Shown here piece after piece: positions 25,305-34,282 of a stretch of DNA of 64,000 nucleotides. The stretch spans positions 1,116,001 through 1,180,000 of the forward strand of contig NZ_CP041247.1 in NCBI RefSeq assembly GCF_006711645.1, in the 5' to 3' direction. Positions within the stretch are counted from its first letter, which is position 1; each line of letters begins with the position of its first letter. The translations under genes were made by a program, and so were the position numbers. The stretch comes from Klebsiella electrica. Its GTDB lineage: Bacteria; Pseudomonadota; Gammaproteobacteria; Enterobacterales; Enterobacteriaceae. Under the pieces are notes generated by a model that saw only the letters and a list, made by a program, of their open reading frames with translations, was not told where the DNA came from and ran no database searches.

Positions 25305-26885
25305 ATGCGTGTGATGAAGGCGAGTGATATGCAGCACTTATGTAATATAGCCAGAGAGCTTGTTTCTGATGGCAAGTTTGAAAAGGCGTATGAGTTCACG
25401 TTGCAGATTTATAAATCCCTTGACGAAAATATCTTTGGGGATAATTACTATATACTTCTTTATAATATGGCTGCGAATTTTGTTGATATAGGAGGAATGC
25501 AACCGAATAAAGAGGCTTCTCTGCTAGGCTATAACTTAATGAATGAGCACTTTGACTCTTTTTCTAAAATTATGGATGAATCTACGCTCTATTATAACCT
25601 AGCAAACGCAAAGTCAAACTTGGTTGAAAAAGGCAGTGTTTTTAAACAAACGTTTACAACAATTGAGGATATGGTGGATGTAAAAAATTTATACTGGAAG
25701 GCATTTAAATTACTCGGTGATGATAATACTATATATAGCAAAGAACTGAAGGTCAATTTAGCAAACTCACTCAAGCAACAGTTTAGAGTTGTAGAGTCTA
25801 TTTCATATTATGATGATGTTATTTCCTCGGGGGAAGATATACCGCAAGCATGGATTAACAGGTCTGAAGCCTTAATGCTATTGCTGCAACTCTCTGGTTC
25901 TCATACTATAAAGCATATAAGAGAGATTAGACTTGGATATATGAAAGCAATTGAATCAACAGAGATGCCACCGCCATGGAAACCACACTTTCAATCACGT
26001 GCTGAAAAACTCACGGAAGATATAATCGAAATGTCGGGAAAACCATTTTTTGAAAAAGAAGATGAGCTTGATGAAAAACAGACGCTAGAAGAATATAGCA
26101 AACTTAATAATTATCAAAAATTCGTTTTAGATAACCACTTTGTTCTTTCTGAGCATGGGGTGTATTGTCCTTGCGTAGTAGGGGCTAAAGATAACCTAAC
26201 AATATTACCAACACATAATGGTGTTTCTGGTGATTTTATTATTCCCATGGAAATGGTTTTGAATAGGCTAAAGTCTGAATATGCTTTGGCAAGGCGCTCG
26301 TTATTCGAGTATGAGTACATGGAGGAAGTTGATGATGTGGCCTGTTATTCAGAGTTGTATAACGATGAAGTTTTAAATGTTGGTGTTGAGAAGATAAGAA
26401 ATGCATTTCGTATATGTTTTGGTGTATTAGATAAAATAGCTATTGCAATATGTGAGTTATACGATGTTTATCCAGCCAATAAAATAGTGTACTTTGAAAA
26501 TTTTTGGCAATTAAACCAAAATGGGCGAAGGGATAAGTTTGAAGAAATAAAAACTCCAGCTTTACTGGCTTTATATAGTCTAGCTACTGACCTAAATGAT
26601 AGAAAGAATGGTGAATTATCCTTTTATAAGGATTGGAGAAATGATTTGGAACATAATATAGTGATCGTTCATAAAGATTGCGAGCCTTTAGATATATATA
26701 ATTCCTACGGTTACATGAAGAATATTAGGTTGATATCGGAGTCTGATTTTACTAGACATTTTAAAGTGTTATTGCAAATAGTACGCTCAGCAATTTTTCT
26801 TTTTACCTTTATGGTAAGAGAAGAGGGGGGTAAAAGTAACAAGGATTCATTTTTGATATCAAACTCACTAGATTGGAAAATATGA
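25305..26885 (+). CDS. TPR-like/HEPN protein (LA2681-like), putative defence RNase
   Basis: The N-terminal ~250 residues are helical and repeat-like, resembling tetratricopeptide repeats. The C-terminal part carries a HEPN-type signature, RNDLEH (about residues 445-450) in a WRNDLEHN context, as in the LA2681 group of HEPN domains. HEPN proteins are often RNases in toxin and abortive-infection systems. The gene is AT-rich compared with the satellite genes and lies in the psu-int interval of a P4 element, a known hotspot for antiviral cargo. That the protein defends against phage is an inference. Confidence 0.65.
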   Translation: MRVMKASDMQHLCNIARELVSDGKFEKAYEFTLQIYKSLDENIFGDNYYILLYNMAANFVDIGGMQPNKEASLLGYNLMNEHFDSFSKIMDESTLYYNLANAKSNLVEKGSVFKQTFTTIEDMVDVKNLYWKAFKLLGDDNTIYSKELKVNLANSLKQQFRVVESISYYDDVISSGEDIPQAWINRSEALMLLLQLSGSHTIKHIREIRLGYMKAIESTEMPPPWKPHFQSRAEKLTEDIIEMSGKPFFEKEDELDEKQTLEEYSKLNNYQKFVLDNHFVLSEHGVYCPCVVGAKDNLTILPTHNGVSGDFIIPMEMVLNRLKSEYALARRSLFEYEYMEEVDDVACYSELYNDEVLNVGVEKIRNAFRICFGVLDKIAIAICELYDVYPANKIVYFENFWQLNQNGRRDKFEEIKTPALLALYSLATDLNDRKNGELSFYKDWRNDLEHNIVIVHKDCEPLDIYNSYGYMKNIRLISESDFTRHFKVLLQIVRSAIFLFTFMVREEGGKSNKDSFLISNSLDWKI

Positions 26886-27014
26886 AAACATTACGTTGCA
26901 AGTATATCTTGTATTCGTTCAACTTTGACCTGACACACCTCTGGCACAAAGCCCCAATCTCATAGGCGGTTCTATGCCAGGGGCTGAAAGTCTGTCTCTG
27001 GTAACATACACTTA

Positions 27015-28001
27015 TTATGTTATATTGAGAAAATCTGGGATATTAGCTGGTTCAAGGTCAAAAATATATTTAATGATTCCGGCTTTTAGGTTCTCCTCAA
27101 TTCCTTTCCTGAAATCTAGAATACTTGAGATTGTTGCATCATGTTGTAAATGATGTCGCCAGTGAACATCTTTTTCTCGACTATGAAAAGATAACAATCG
27201 GGTTAGAGCCATATGTGCGAACATTCCTGATTGTTCATCGATTGTATAATGGGCAACCACGTGGGAATCAGAATATGATTCTTTCGTAGAAAGATCCCAA
27301 GAATGAAATAATTGCTGAGCAATTGGTGACAGATCCCTTATTTGTTCATTTCTTCCGTTAGTGAAGTAAACATCATCTATGACGGTATGCCAGTTTTCTT
27401 GTGTCCCTTCATCTGTTTCAATGGTTTCAATAATATTTTCTTTCTTGAAACTTATATGAACACCTGAATTAACTTGTGGAGTGTAGGTGAAGTCACCTAA
27501 AACTTTACTCATTAAGCTATTACACATTGCATCATTGAAATTAAGGTTGAAATTTGTTTTTGCCTTTGTAAATAAATCTAGATCTACCAGGCTCCAAATT
27601 CCATGTCTTCTCCAGGCAATTAAAACGGGCAGCCCTAATAATTGGCCGTAAGCTCTTAATCTGGACACGTAATCTGGACGAAAAGACAAAACATTTCCCA
27701 TGTAAGATTTAACTTCAATCAAAACAGTAGTCTTGCCTGCGCCACGCACATTAAAATTTGCTAGTAAATCTGGAACCTGAAAAGTCTTGTTAGAAGTAGT
27801 TGGATACTGCTGTTGATCCAATTTATGGACTAGGTTGCATTGACCTAGCCAACCACAGATAATCGAAAACTCGTCTTCTAACGGGAGGCCAATATTAAGT
27901 CTATTTACACGTTCAGCGATAGCCTTAGCGTCAGCCTCCCAACCCAGTTGCTCTAGAGATTCATGTATAAGTCTCTCTAAATCTGTCGGCTTATCTTTCA
28001 A
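27015..28001 (-). CDS. PD-(D/E)XK nuclease-fold protein, P4 hotspot cargo
   Basis: Residues 77-98 carry a PD-(D/E)XK pattern: VPDLL (Pro77-Asp78) followed by the strand VLIEVKSYMG with Glu96 and Lys98. Then comes a restriction-enzyme-like segment LLGLPVLIAWRRHGIW. The C-terminal ~180 residues have no family I recognise. It is convergent with the HEPN gene and oriented like the integrase. Its location in the cargo slot of the satellite suggests a defence nuclease acting alone or with the HEPN protein. Target unknown. Confidence 0.6.
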   Translation of the reverse strand: MKDKPTDLERLIHESLEQLGWEADAKAIAERVNRLNIGLPLEDEFSIICGWLGQCNLVHKLDQQQYPTTSNKTFQVPDLLANFNVRGAGKTTVLIEVKSYMGNVLSFRPDYVSRLRAYGQLLGLPVLIAWRRHGIWSLVDLDLFTKAKTNFNLNFNDAMCNSLMSKVLGDFTYTPQVNSGVHISFKKENIIETIETDEGTQENWHTVIDDVYFTNGRNEQIRDLSPIAQQLFHSWDLSTKESYSDSHVVAHYTIDEQSGMFAHMALTRLLSFHSREKDVHWRHHLQHDATISSILDFRKGIEENLKAGIIKYIFDLEPANIPDFLNIT

Positions 28002-28160
28002 GGTAGCTCCCTATAGGTTTAGTTCGAACTCAATAAGTTATATGTCATTAACATATTACAAAGTTATACCATTATCGCTTAAAGCCGATCATCATGTAAG
28101 AATACATTATATCCGTGGCAACGGTTAGTGCTAACTCACAGATATACTGAGCAAAAATTT

Positions 28161-29348
28161 TTAATGATTTACTTTATCTCCCCACCAATCCATCAACTCA
28201 ACTCTTTGAAGTAAATAAGTTGAACGGTTGTAAGCTTTTCGAACTTCATTTTTGTCTGAGTGTGCTAATGCTGCTTCAATAACATCAGAATTAAATCCGG
28301 CTTCATTGAGTGCAGTACTTGCGATGGACCGTAACCCGTGAGCAACTAATTTCCCACCATAACCAATACGCTTAAGTGCGGCATTAGCAGTCTGACTATT
28401 CATTGGTTGCTTAGGGTTATTTCTGCTGGGAAAAACATGTTCACGGTGAGCGCTGATTGGTTTCATCACTTCCAGAATATCTAACGCCTGAGGAGATAGT
28501 GGGACTATGTGCTCACGCTTAGCTTTCATCCGTTCGGCAGGAATTGTCCAGAGCTTTGCATCAAGATCGATCTCTGCCCACCGGGTACTGGAAGCCTCAG
28601 AAGGGCGCACAAGGGTCAGGAGTTGCCATTCGATTAGACAGCGAGTCGGAACAGACAGATTTGACATGACTAAAGAACGCATCAGCTTCGGCAATTCTTC
28701 TGGCCGCAACGTCGGCATGTTTTGCTTTTTGGGCTTCTCAAAGGCCATGCCAACACCGGATGCTGGATTAGCATCAATCAGACCAGTGTTTACGGCATAA
28801 ATCATGATTTCGTTAATGCGCTGCACCAGTCGACGTACAGTCTCAAGCGCCCCACGTGCTTTTATTGGCTCAAGGGCTTCAACCAAAGTTCGGGCTTTGA
28901 TTTGCTGAACGGGGATCTCACCGATGGCAGGGAATACATCTTTCTCCAGTGAACGCCAAATGTCTTTTGCGTAATCAGGGGTAACGCTTTTGCTTTTGAG
29001 ATGGAACCAGTTAGCGGCGACCGTTGAAAAAATACTGTCCAGAGCGATTTGCTGCTGTTCCTCTGCAACTTCGGCCTGAATTTGCGGGTCAATTCCGTTG
29101 GCTAACAAGGCAAGGTAATCCGCTCTTAACCCTCGGGCGTCAGCAAGTGAGAGGGCGGGGAAAGCTCCTAGCCCCATCATTGTCCGCTGTTTTGTCGCCG
29201 GACGTTGATAACGGAAACGCCAGAGCTTTTTCCCGCTGGTTTTCACTATCAGGAAAAGGCCATCGCCATCATGCAGCGTTAGATCCTTCTCTAACGCTTT
29301 AGCGCGCAGAACTTCGGTGTTGGTCAGGGGGCGTGTTGTCCGTGCCAC
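28161..29348 (-). CDS. int: P4-family tyrosine integrase of the satellite
   Basis: A 395-residue phage-integrase family protein with the DUF4102-type arm-binding N-terminus (LTNTEVLRAKALEKD, then DGDGLFLIV). The catalytic residues are Arg in LVRPSEA, His/Arg in HGLRS and the Tyr in AYNRS. It starts at a GTG with GGAG upstream, next to arm-like repeats and the attachment site, as P4 int does. It resembles the second integrase at 46597, in keeping with both elements using ssrA. Confidence 0.93.
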   Translation of the reverse strand: MARTTRPLTNTEVLRAKALEKDLTLHDGDGLFLIVKTSGKKLWRFRYQRPATKQRTMMGLGAFPALSLADARGLRADYLALLANGIDPQIQAEVAEEQQQIALDSIFSTVAANWFHLKSKSVTPDYAKDIWRSLEKDVFPAIGEIPVQQIKARTLVEALEPIKARGALETVRRLVQRINEIMIYAVNTGLIDANPASGVGMAFEKPKKQNMPTLRPEELPKLMRSLVMSNLSVPTRCLIEWQLLTLVRPSEASSTRWAEIDLDAKLWTIPAERMKAKREHIVPLSPQALDILEVMKPISAHREHVFPSRNNPKQPMNSQTANAALKRIGYGGKLVAHGLRSIASTALNEAGFNSDVIEAALAHSDKNEVRKAYNRSTYLLQRVELMDWWGDKVNH

Positions 29349-29368
29349 TGTGGCCGCTCCTTCATGAA

Positions 29369-29420
29369 TTGGTATACGCTTTTAGGTATACATCCTACCG
29401 TATACCTAAACGTATACCAA
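29369..29420. promoter_or_regulatory. Four GGTATAC-type arm repeats beside int
   Basis: Two direct copies (TTGGTATAC, AGGTATAC) are followed by two inverted copies (CGTATACCTAA, CGTATACCAA). The same words occur at the opposite end of the satellite at 18809-18832. They sit between the int start and the attachment core, overlapping where the int promoter must be, so they may serve both recombination and int autoregulation. Confidence 0.6.
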
Positions 29421-29464
29421 TAATCACCGGATTTAGCCGGATGTTCTCGGACAACTACAGACAC

Positions 29465-29499
29465 AAAAAAGCCCGCAGAGCTTGTGCTATGCGGGCTTT
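29465..29499 (-). terminator. Copy of the ssrA-type terminator, element-borne
   Basis: On the minus strand GCCCGC and GCGGGC form a hairpin followed by six T. An equivalent hairpin lies after ssrA (47924-47957). In both places the stem ends 38 nt from the GGTGG that marks the ssrA 3' end. Here it has no RNA gene to terminate, which suggests it came with the satellite's attP region. Confidence 0.65.
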
Positions 29500-29533
29500 C
29501 TGTACTTCACCGGACGTATCCGGATCATCATTT

Positions 29534-29545
29534 GGTGGGCTGGCG
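29534..29545. other. Candidate attachment site between the two islands
   Basis: GGTGGGCTGGCG matches the ssrA 3' end (GGTGGAGCTGGCG at 47993-48005) with one base missing. With the terminator copy at identical spacing it marks the right end of the satellite and left end of the second island. The rest of the gap up to 29828 contains no gene I can support. Confidence 0.55.
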
Positions 29546-29828
29546 TCCCTGTGATTAACCATTCATTCCATTGATTTTTAATATTATTTAAACCTTGAAT
29601 TTTATGTGTGGTTCTAAAAAGGAACCATAAATCGTAATGGTATGGGTTCACACGACTAGCGGATTGGAGAATTGTATCAAAAGGAAACAAATTCTTCAGT
29701 TCAACTCCCTGCTGGTAGCTGAACTGCGCAAGCAGGATCTGCTTTTCACCGATTAGTGAATGCGGTAGTTTTTCAGCAAAACTGAATTCTATCCGTAGGG
29801 CAGTACCAGCATAGGTGGAGAATGGATT

Positions 29829-30674
29829 TTGAACAACTGGTCACCAGAGCATACAAAAGACATAAAGAGTTGGTTTAAGATTGATACATATCGCAAATTT
29901 GAAGACCTCTCATTGCTCCAGTTTTACCATGAGATATGGGCTCGTAACTTGTTCTTTAAGGAGTATCGGGAAGAGTTTGAAAGCAGAACTCTTATGGGTT
30001 ACTTCTCAAAAATTTTCAGTGGCAATCCTTTTTTAATTGAAGAAGGGCAACTGGGATACATGACTCCTGCCAACAAACTTTTTCAGCCTCCCCATTTTTT
30101 TCTAACAACTCTTGATCGCCTTGCTGAAACGAGCATCATTGCTATGCAACGCGGAGGTTTTGTTTGGGATGGTGATGACAATTATTCAATAAACAGAGAT
30201 CTTCGGGAAGAATCACTTTCAGATATTATGCCAGATCAATTTTCACGAACAGTCATGTTCGAGATTGATTTGGCAAGTGGCACAGACGAAGAGATTGCAG
30301 AGTCGCTTAAAGCTGCATTACCGCAGTGGCGTAAAATCAAAGGTATCGGACCAGATCCTTTAGAATCAGTTCGCTTTGGGTATGGAACTATCAAGAAACT
30401 CATCAGTTATCGTGTGATACCTATGCTGGATATCCTGGTGTGGGCAGCCGTTAAAAAAATCCGTGTCTCTGACGACAGGTTATCCAGATTGCTATATACA
30501 GACGATGACGAAGAAAGCGAAATGAGGCAGTCTAGCCAAATCAAAGATACCGACAGGCCTTTGGCTCTTAAATCCTGCACAACTGACTTTATCCGACAAT
30601 TCCATTACTTCATGAACAAAAATAGCCATTTGAAGCAAATGAAAGTCTCTGATGTAATGAAACTATCGGATTAG
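29829..30674 (+). CDS. DUF6387-family protein of unknown function
   Basis: A 281-residue protein whose N-terminal WFKIDTYRKFEDLSLLQFY resembles DUF6387 proteins that recur in ssrA- and tRNA-associated islands near alpA-like genes. No catalytic motif is apparent. The TTG start is chosen because AGGTGGAG lies 8 nt upstream and little of the family pattern would be lost. Confidence 0.5.
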   Translation: MNNWSPEHTKDIKSWFKIDTYRKFEDLSLLQFYHEIWARNLFFKEYREEFESRTLMGYFSKIFSGNPFLIEEGQLGYMTPANKLFQPPHFFLTTLDRLAETSIIAMQRGGFVWDGDDNYSINRDLREESLSDIMPDQFSRTVMFEIDLASGTDEEIAESLKAALPQWRKIKGIGPDPLESVRFGYGTIKKLISYRVIPMLDILVWAAVKKIRVSDDRLSRLLYTDDDEESEMRQSSQIKDTDRPLALKSCTTDFIRQFHYFMNKNSHLKQMKVSDVMKLSD

Positions 30675-30954
30675 GATTACATTTATAACTATTTGTTTTA
30701 ATTGTGAAAATTAACTAAAGGCATCATTATGAGTGGTGCTTTTTTTTGCGATTTTTACTTTAAACCGGGCATTTTGACACTTGCTATAAAACGGGGGAAT
30801 TTCAGCTACTCTCAAGTTCCCCTTTTCTGTACGGCACCAACTTTGAGAAAACCATCCTGCATAGCTACGAAGAACCTCCGCTTCAGGAGCATCGCTCTTT
30901 TCTTTTCCCAACTGTTCGTATAGTGACTTCACCGCAACGACAAGGGATAACGAA

Positions 30955-31161
30955 ATGAAAAATCAAGCAACCCGCCTCATACGCCTACCAGAAGTTCTCG
31001 AACGAACTGGCTACGGAAAAGCCTGGATCTATCGTCTGATCAACGATGGTAAGTTTCCTGCCCCTGTCAAAATTGGAAGTCGTGCAGTAGCTTTCGTTGA
31101 AAGTGAGATTGATACCTGGATTCAGTCTGTAATCAAAACAAGCCGCAATAATGTCGCTTAA
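30955..31161 (+). CDS. AlpA-family regulator/excisionase of island 2
   Basis: A 68-residue winged-helix protein with the AlpA pattern RLPEVLERTGYGKAWIYRLI, FPAPVKIGSRAVAF and a terminal SEIDTWIQ. AlpA-type proteins activate integrase genes or direct excision. It probably serves the island whose integrase lies beside ssrA. AAGGGA precedes the ATG. The 280 bp upstream hold no gene I can support. Confidence 0.85.
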   Translation: MKNQATRLIRLPEVLERTGYGKAWIYRLINDGKFPAPVKIGSRAVAFVESEIDTWIQSVIKTSRNNVA

Positions 31162-31180
31162 TAAAACTGGGAGACATTTT

Positions 31181-31495
31181 ATGAATATCGAAGAATTTGT
31201 GAGTGAAGATAACCATATGTGTAATCTGGGTCAGGAACTTTTTTGTGAAATTTTCGAACCCGGAGCGATTTACGATTTACCTGATAATGAGTTTAACAGA
31301 AAGATTGTTTACTGGTTAAGCCAGTATTTAGTGGGGAATCTAAGAGAACCGCTAGATTCGATCTCTGAGCTTAATGCTTGCAAACAGATATATGTTTACG
31401 AGACCTGGTTATCTCTAATTAAATGTCCTGATGAAATTAGGAATTTATCGAAACGGATAATTCGATATCAGATTGGGCTGAAAACTCTTTTATAA
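31181..31495 (+). CDS. Hypothetical protein downstream of alpA-like gene
   Basis: A 104-residue acidic protein with no family I recognise. The ATG at 31181 has GGGAGA upstream; an earlier in-frame start would overlap the AlpA gene. Both genes are probably co-transcribed. The next 280 bp are AT-rich and appear non-coding. Confidence 0.5.
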   Translation: MNIEEFVSEDNHMCNLGQELFCEIFEPGAIYDLPDNEFNRKIVYWLSQYLVGNLREPLDSISELNACKQIYVYETWLSLIKCPDEIRNLSKRIIRYQIGLKTLL

Positions 31496-31776
31496 AAATG
31501 TAAAGTTTGGTCCCATATTTTGGCATAAAACCTTACAGAATAACTTACATTATTTTGGTTGCCGTTTATTAGCAAGGCAGTGAGATAGTTTTCGAAGTAT
31601 TAGGTGTACATAATATATACTAGATCTACCAGAGGATAATTTGACAGGAAAAATCGTCTATCTCACTGTTATAATTAAATAAATGATTCTAACGATTCAA
31701 ATAAATTTGTAAATCTACGAAATGCTTATTATTAATATATTGGAACTATACTTTTTGTAATGTTTAGGAGGAAAAT

Positions 31777-32979
31777 ATGTGCAGTATTTGTGTAGATTCG
31801 TTTATGTTCGAAAATGGTGAGAGATATTGTCATGTTGTAAATAAAGAAAATGGTGAGCCATTGTACTTTCCAAACTTGTATATAACAACACAAGTCAGGA
31901 ATCGATCAGAGTCCATATCAACAATGAAGGTTATTGCCGGTAGCATTTCATTGTTATATCGATTCTTTATGAGGAAAGAGATCAATATTGATGAAAGAAT
32001 TCAGAAAAGGATATTTCTGGCTAATCATGAAATTGATGATTTGATTGAGTTTACTTCATTTAATTTTAAAAATGGCGGAGAAAATGATTTTGGTGTTTCA
32101 AATGTCAAAAAACCAACTAAGTATTTTCGGATTACAACAATAGCTAACTATCTGGAATGGCTATGTAAAATACTTCTTTCTCATACAGGTCAGAAAGATA
32201 CAATCAAAGAGATACTTGTTTTCATTAACAACATAAAAAGAAAGAAACCAAGAAACAATGACAAATATGTTATGGATATCGAAAAGAGCTTAGACAAAGC
32301 TCAACTGGATTCTTTGTTTAGCATTCTTTCGCCAGGAAGTAACTTGAATCCGTTTACAGAAACAGTACAAAAAAGAAATAACCTAATATTCCTATTATTA
32401 CATTGCTTTGGCATGAGAGTCGGTGAACTTTTGAATCTGCGAATTGGTGACATAGATTTTGCAGAATCAACAATAGCAATAAGGAGAAGAGCAAATGATA
32501 AAACAGATCCGCGAGTTTATCAGCCATTAGTGAAGACTTGTGAGAGAAAATTAATTGCTGATGCGAACCTTATATATGAAATTTCAGATTATATCTTGAA
32601 TGATCGTAGGAAAGTTAAAAATGCTAATAAGCATGACTTTCTGTTTATTACCTATAAGGAAGGGAAGACTCAAGGGCAACCGCTATCATTTTCTTCATAC
32701 CATAAAATAGTGAGTGTTGTTCGTCAATCATCCTCACTTCTAAGTGGATTAACAGGCCATAAATTACGACACACATGGAATTATGAGTTCTCGAAAACAA
32801 TAGATAAGGCTAAGGACATATCCGACGAAAAAGAGCAACAAATCCGTTCTTATCTAATGGGATGGCTACCAGGTTCAGACACTTCAATAATCTATAATCG
32901 CAGGCATATTTTTGAGCTATCGAAAAAAACTGCACTTGAGCAGCAAGATCAACTATTCAAAGGAGGATTTAATGAATAA
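31777..32979 (+). CDS. Tyrosine recombinase 1 of a recombinase trio
   Basis: A site-specific recombinase with a C-terminal catalytic domain: Arg in GMRVGELLNLRIGDID, HKLRH motif and the Tyr in IIYNRRH. An N-terminal SAM-like core-binding region covers about residues 90-170. A strong TAGGAGG precedes the ATG. The stop overlaps the start of recombinase 2 by 8 nt. The block of three recombinases followed by a small coiled-coil protein resembles Tn554-type (TnpA-TnpB-TnpC) and other recombinase-trio elements. Confidence 0.8.
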   Translation: MCSICVDSFMFENGERYCHVVNKENGEPLYFPNLYITTQVRNRSESISTMKVIAGSISLLYRFFMRKEINIDERIQKRIFLANHEIDDLIEFTSFNFKNGGENDFGVSNVKKPTKYFRITTIANYLEWLCKILLSHTGQKDTIKEILVFINNIKRKKPRNNDKYVMDIEKSLDKAQLDSLFSILSPGSNLNPFTETVQKRNNLIFLLLHCFGMRVGELLNLRIGDIDFAESTIAIRRRANDKTDPRVYQPLVKTCERKLIADANLIYEISDYILNDRRKVKNANKHDFLFITYKEGKTQGQPLSFSSYHKIVSVVRQSSSLLSGLTGHKLRHTWNYEFSKTIDKAKDISDEKEQQIRSYLMGWLPGSDTSIIYNRRHIFELSKKTALEQQDQLFKGGFNE

Positions 32980-34282
32980 TTTAATTAAACAAAACTCTGA
33001 TAAAATGTCAATTCATGAACAAAAAATCGTCACTTTGATTGAGAGTAATGGAATCAATATTAGAAACTTAATATGTGTTATGGACGAAAGTTTGATTTGT
33101 GGGTTTGTGAATACATTACAATATTATTTTTGTAGTAAAAGCCATTTGCATGTAAAAACAATAGTTAAAAATATGAAGGATTTTGTTAACAATGTTTCTC
33201 CTAATTACATTGATGATAAGGTTCTAATTGAATATCAAAATAAGCAATTATCAAAAGCCCCAGCATCATTTCGTGTTTTACGGCCATTTTTTACTAAATG
33301 GTTTGAATCAGGATACCCTGGAATAGATGAAAGTGCTGTTGAAATAGCAAAGCATTTTGACCTAAGAATAAAAAAATCTGGTCAACCTATATTACAAGAT
33401 GATCCAACTGTGGGGCCACTGACTAAAGAGGAACACACTTCCTTGATCAAGGCTATGAGTCACGCATATAGCATAGGTGAACTGTCATTGTCAAATTATG
33501 CGATATCGCTATTAATAAGTCTTACCGGTAGAAGACCTCAGCAGTTAGTTATGTTGAAATATAAAGACCTTCTTCAAAAGAACTTAGATAATGGTAAAGT
33601 AGAATATTTAATTTCAGTACCACGAGTTAAACAAAGGGGTAAACAACTACAATATCGAGAACTGCCAATAATCTCAGAGGTTGCATCAATTGTTCAACTT
33701 CAAGCTAATCATTCCGTGAGGCTTGTTGAGCAAACCCTTGGCAAAACCCTTGATGATCATGCCAAAAGCAAGGTTCCAGTTTTCTTGAACGAGAAAAAAC
33801 TTCTTGATTTAGTCATAATAGATTTTAACTTCCTGGAGGTTAATAAAATATACGCAAAACCAACAATTGCTAATAGAGCTTTGAAGAATATTGTTAATAC
33901 TGGGAAGTTAATTTCAAACCGTACAGGATCGCCACTCAATGCTACTCCTCGCAGGCTTCGTTATACAATAGCAACTATGCTGGCTAAGGATGGTCATAAT
34001 GCCAATACTATAGCTGAATTGTTGGATCATTCTTCAACTTCAAGTACGGGAATTTATATTAAAAATCTTGCTGAGAGTGTTGAAAGAATTGATTCCGCTG
34101 TTTCAGAACAATTGTCATTTGTCGCTGAAATTTTTATGAATGGAATAAAGTCAAAAGAGATAACGAATTTCAAGTTTTGCTCTTCGAGAAAATGCCAAAG
34201 TCAGAATTTAAATGTAAGTTTCCCTTGTAATGAATGTGCTTTCTTTATGCCAGTTGATATTGACGAGGTAAATCCCCGATGA
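32972..34282 (+). CDS. Tyrosine recombinase 2 of the trio
   Basis: The ATG at 32972 with AAAGGAGG upstream is preferred to an earlier in-frame start inside recombinase 1. Catalytic features: Arg in LTGRRPQQL, Arg in the box PRRLRYT (where the usual His is replaced by Arg), LLDHSS and the Tyr in GIYIKN. After the domain a Cys cluster (FCSSRKCQ, then PCNECAFF) suggests a zinc knuckle. It overlaps recombinase 3 by 4 bp. Confidence 0.75.
   Translation: MNNLIKQNSDKMSIHEQKIVTLIESNGINIRNLICVMDESLICGFVNTLQYYFCSKSHLHVKTIVKNMKDFVNNVSPNYIDDKVLIEYQNKQLSKAPASFRVLRPFFTKWFESGYPGIDESAVEIAKHFDLRIKKSGQPILQDDPTVGPLTKEEHTSLIKAMSHAYSIGELSLSNYAISLLISLTGRRPQQLVMLKYKDLLQKNLDNGKVEYLISVPRVKQRGKQLQYRELPIISEVASIVQLQANHSVRLVEQTLGKTLDDHAKSKVPVFLNEKKLLDLVIIDFNFLEVNKIYAKPTIANRALKNIVNTGKLISNRTGSPLNATPRRLRYTIATMLAKDGHNANTIAELLDHSSTSSTGIYIKNLAESVERIDSAVSEQLSFVAEIFMNGIKSKEITNFKFCSSRKCQSQNLNVSFPCNECAFFMPVDIDEVNPR

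Noticed and set aside
29487..29690. Minus-strand frame across the attachment site between the islands
   Set aside because: It spans the predicted recombination core and terminator copy, and has no family likeness.
30711..30932. 73-codon minus-strand frame upstream of the AlpA gene
   Set aside because: Looks fairly protein-like but starts at a GTG without a ribosome-binding site and covers the region expected to hold the alpA promoter.
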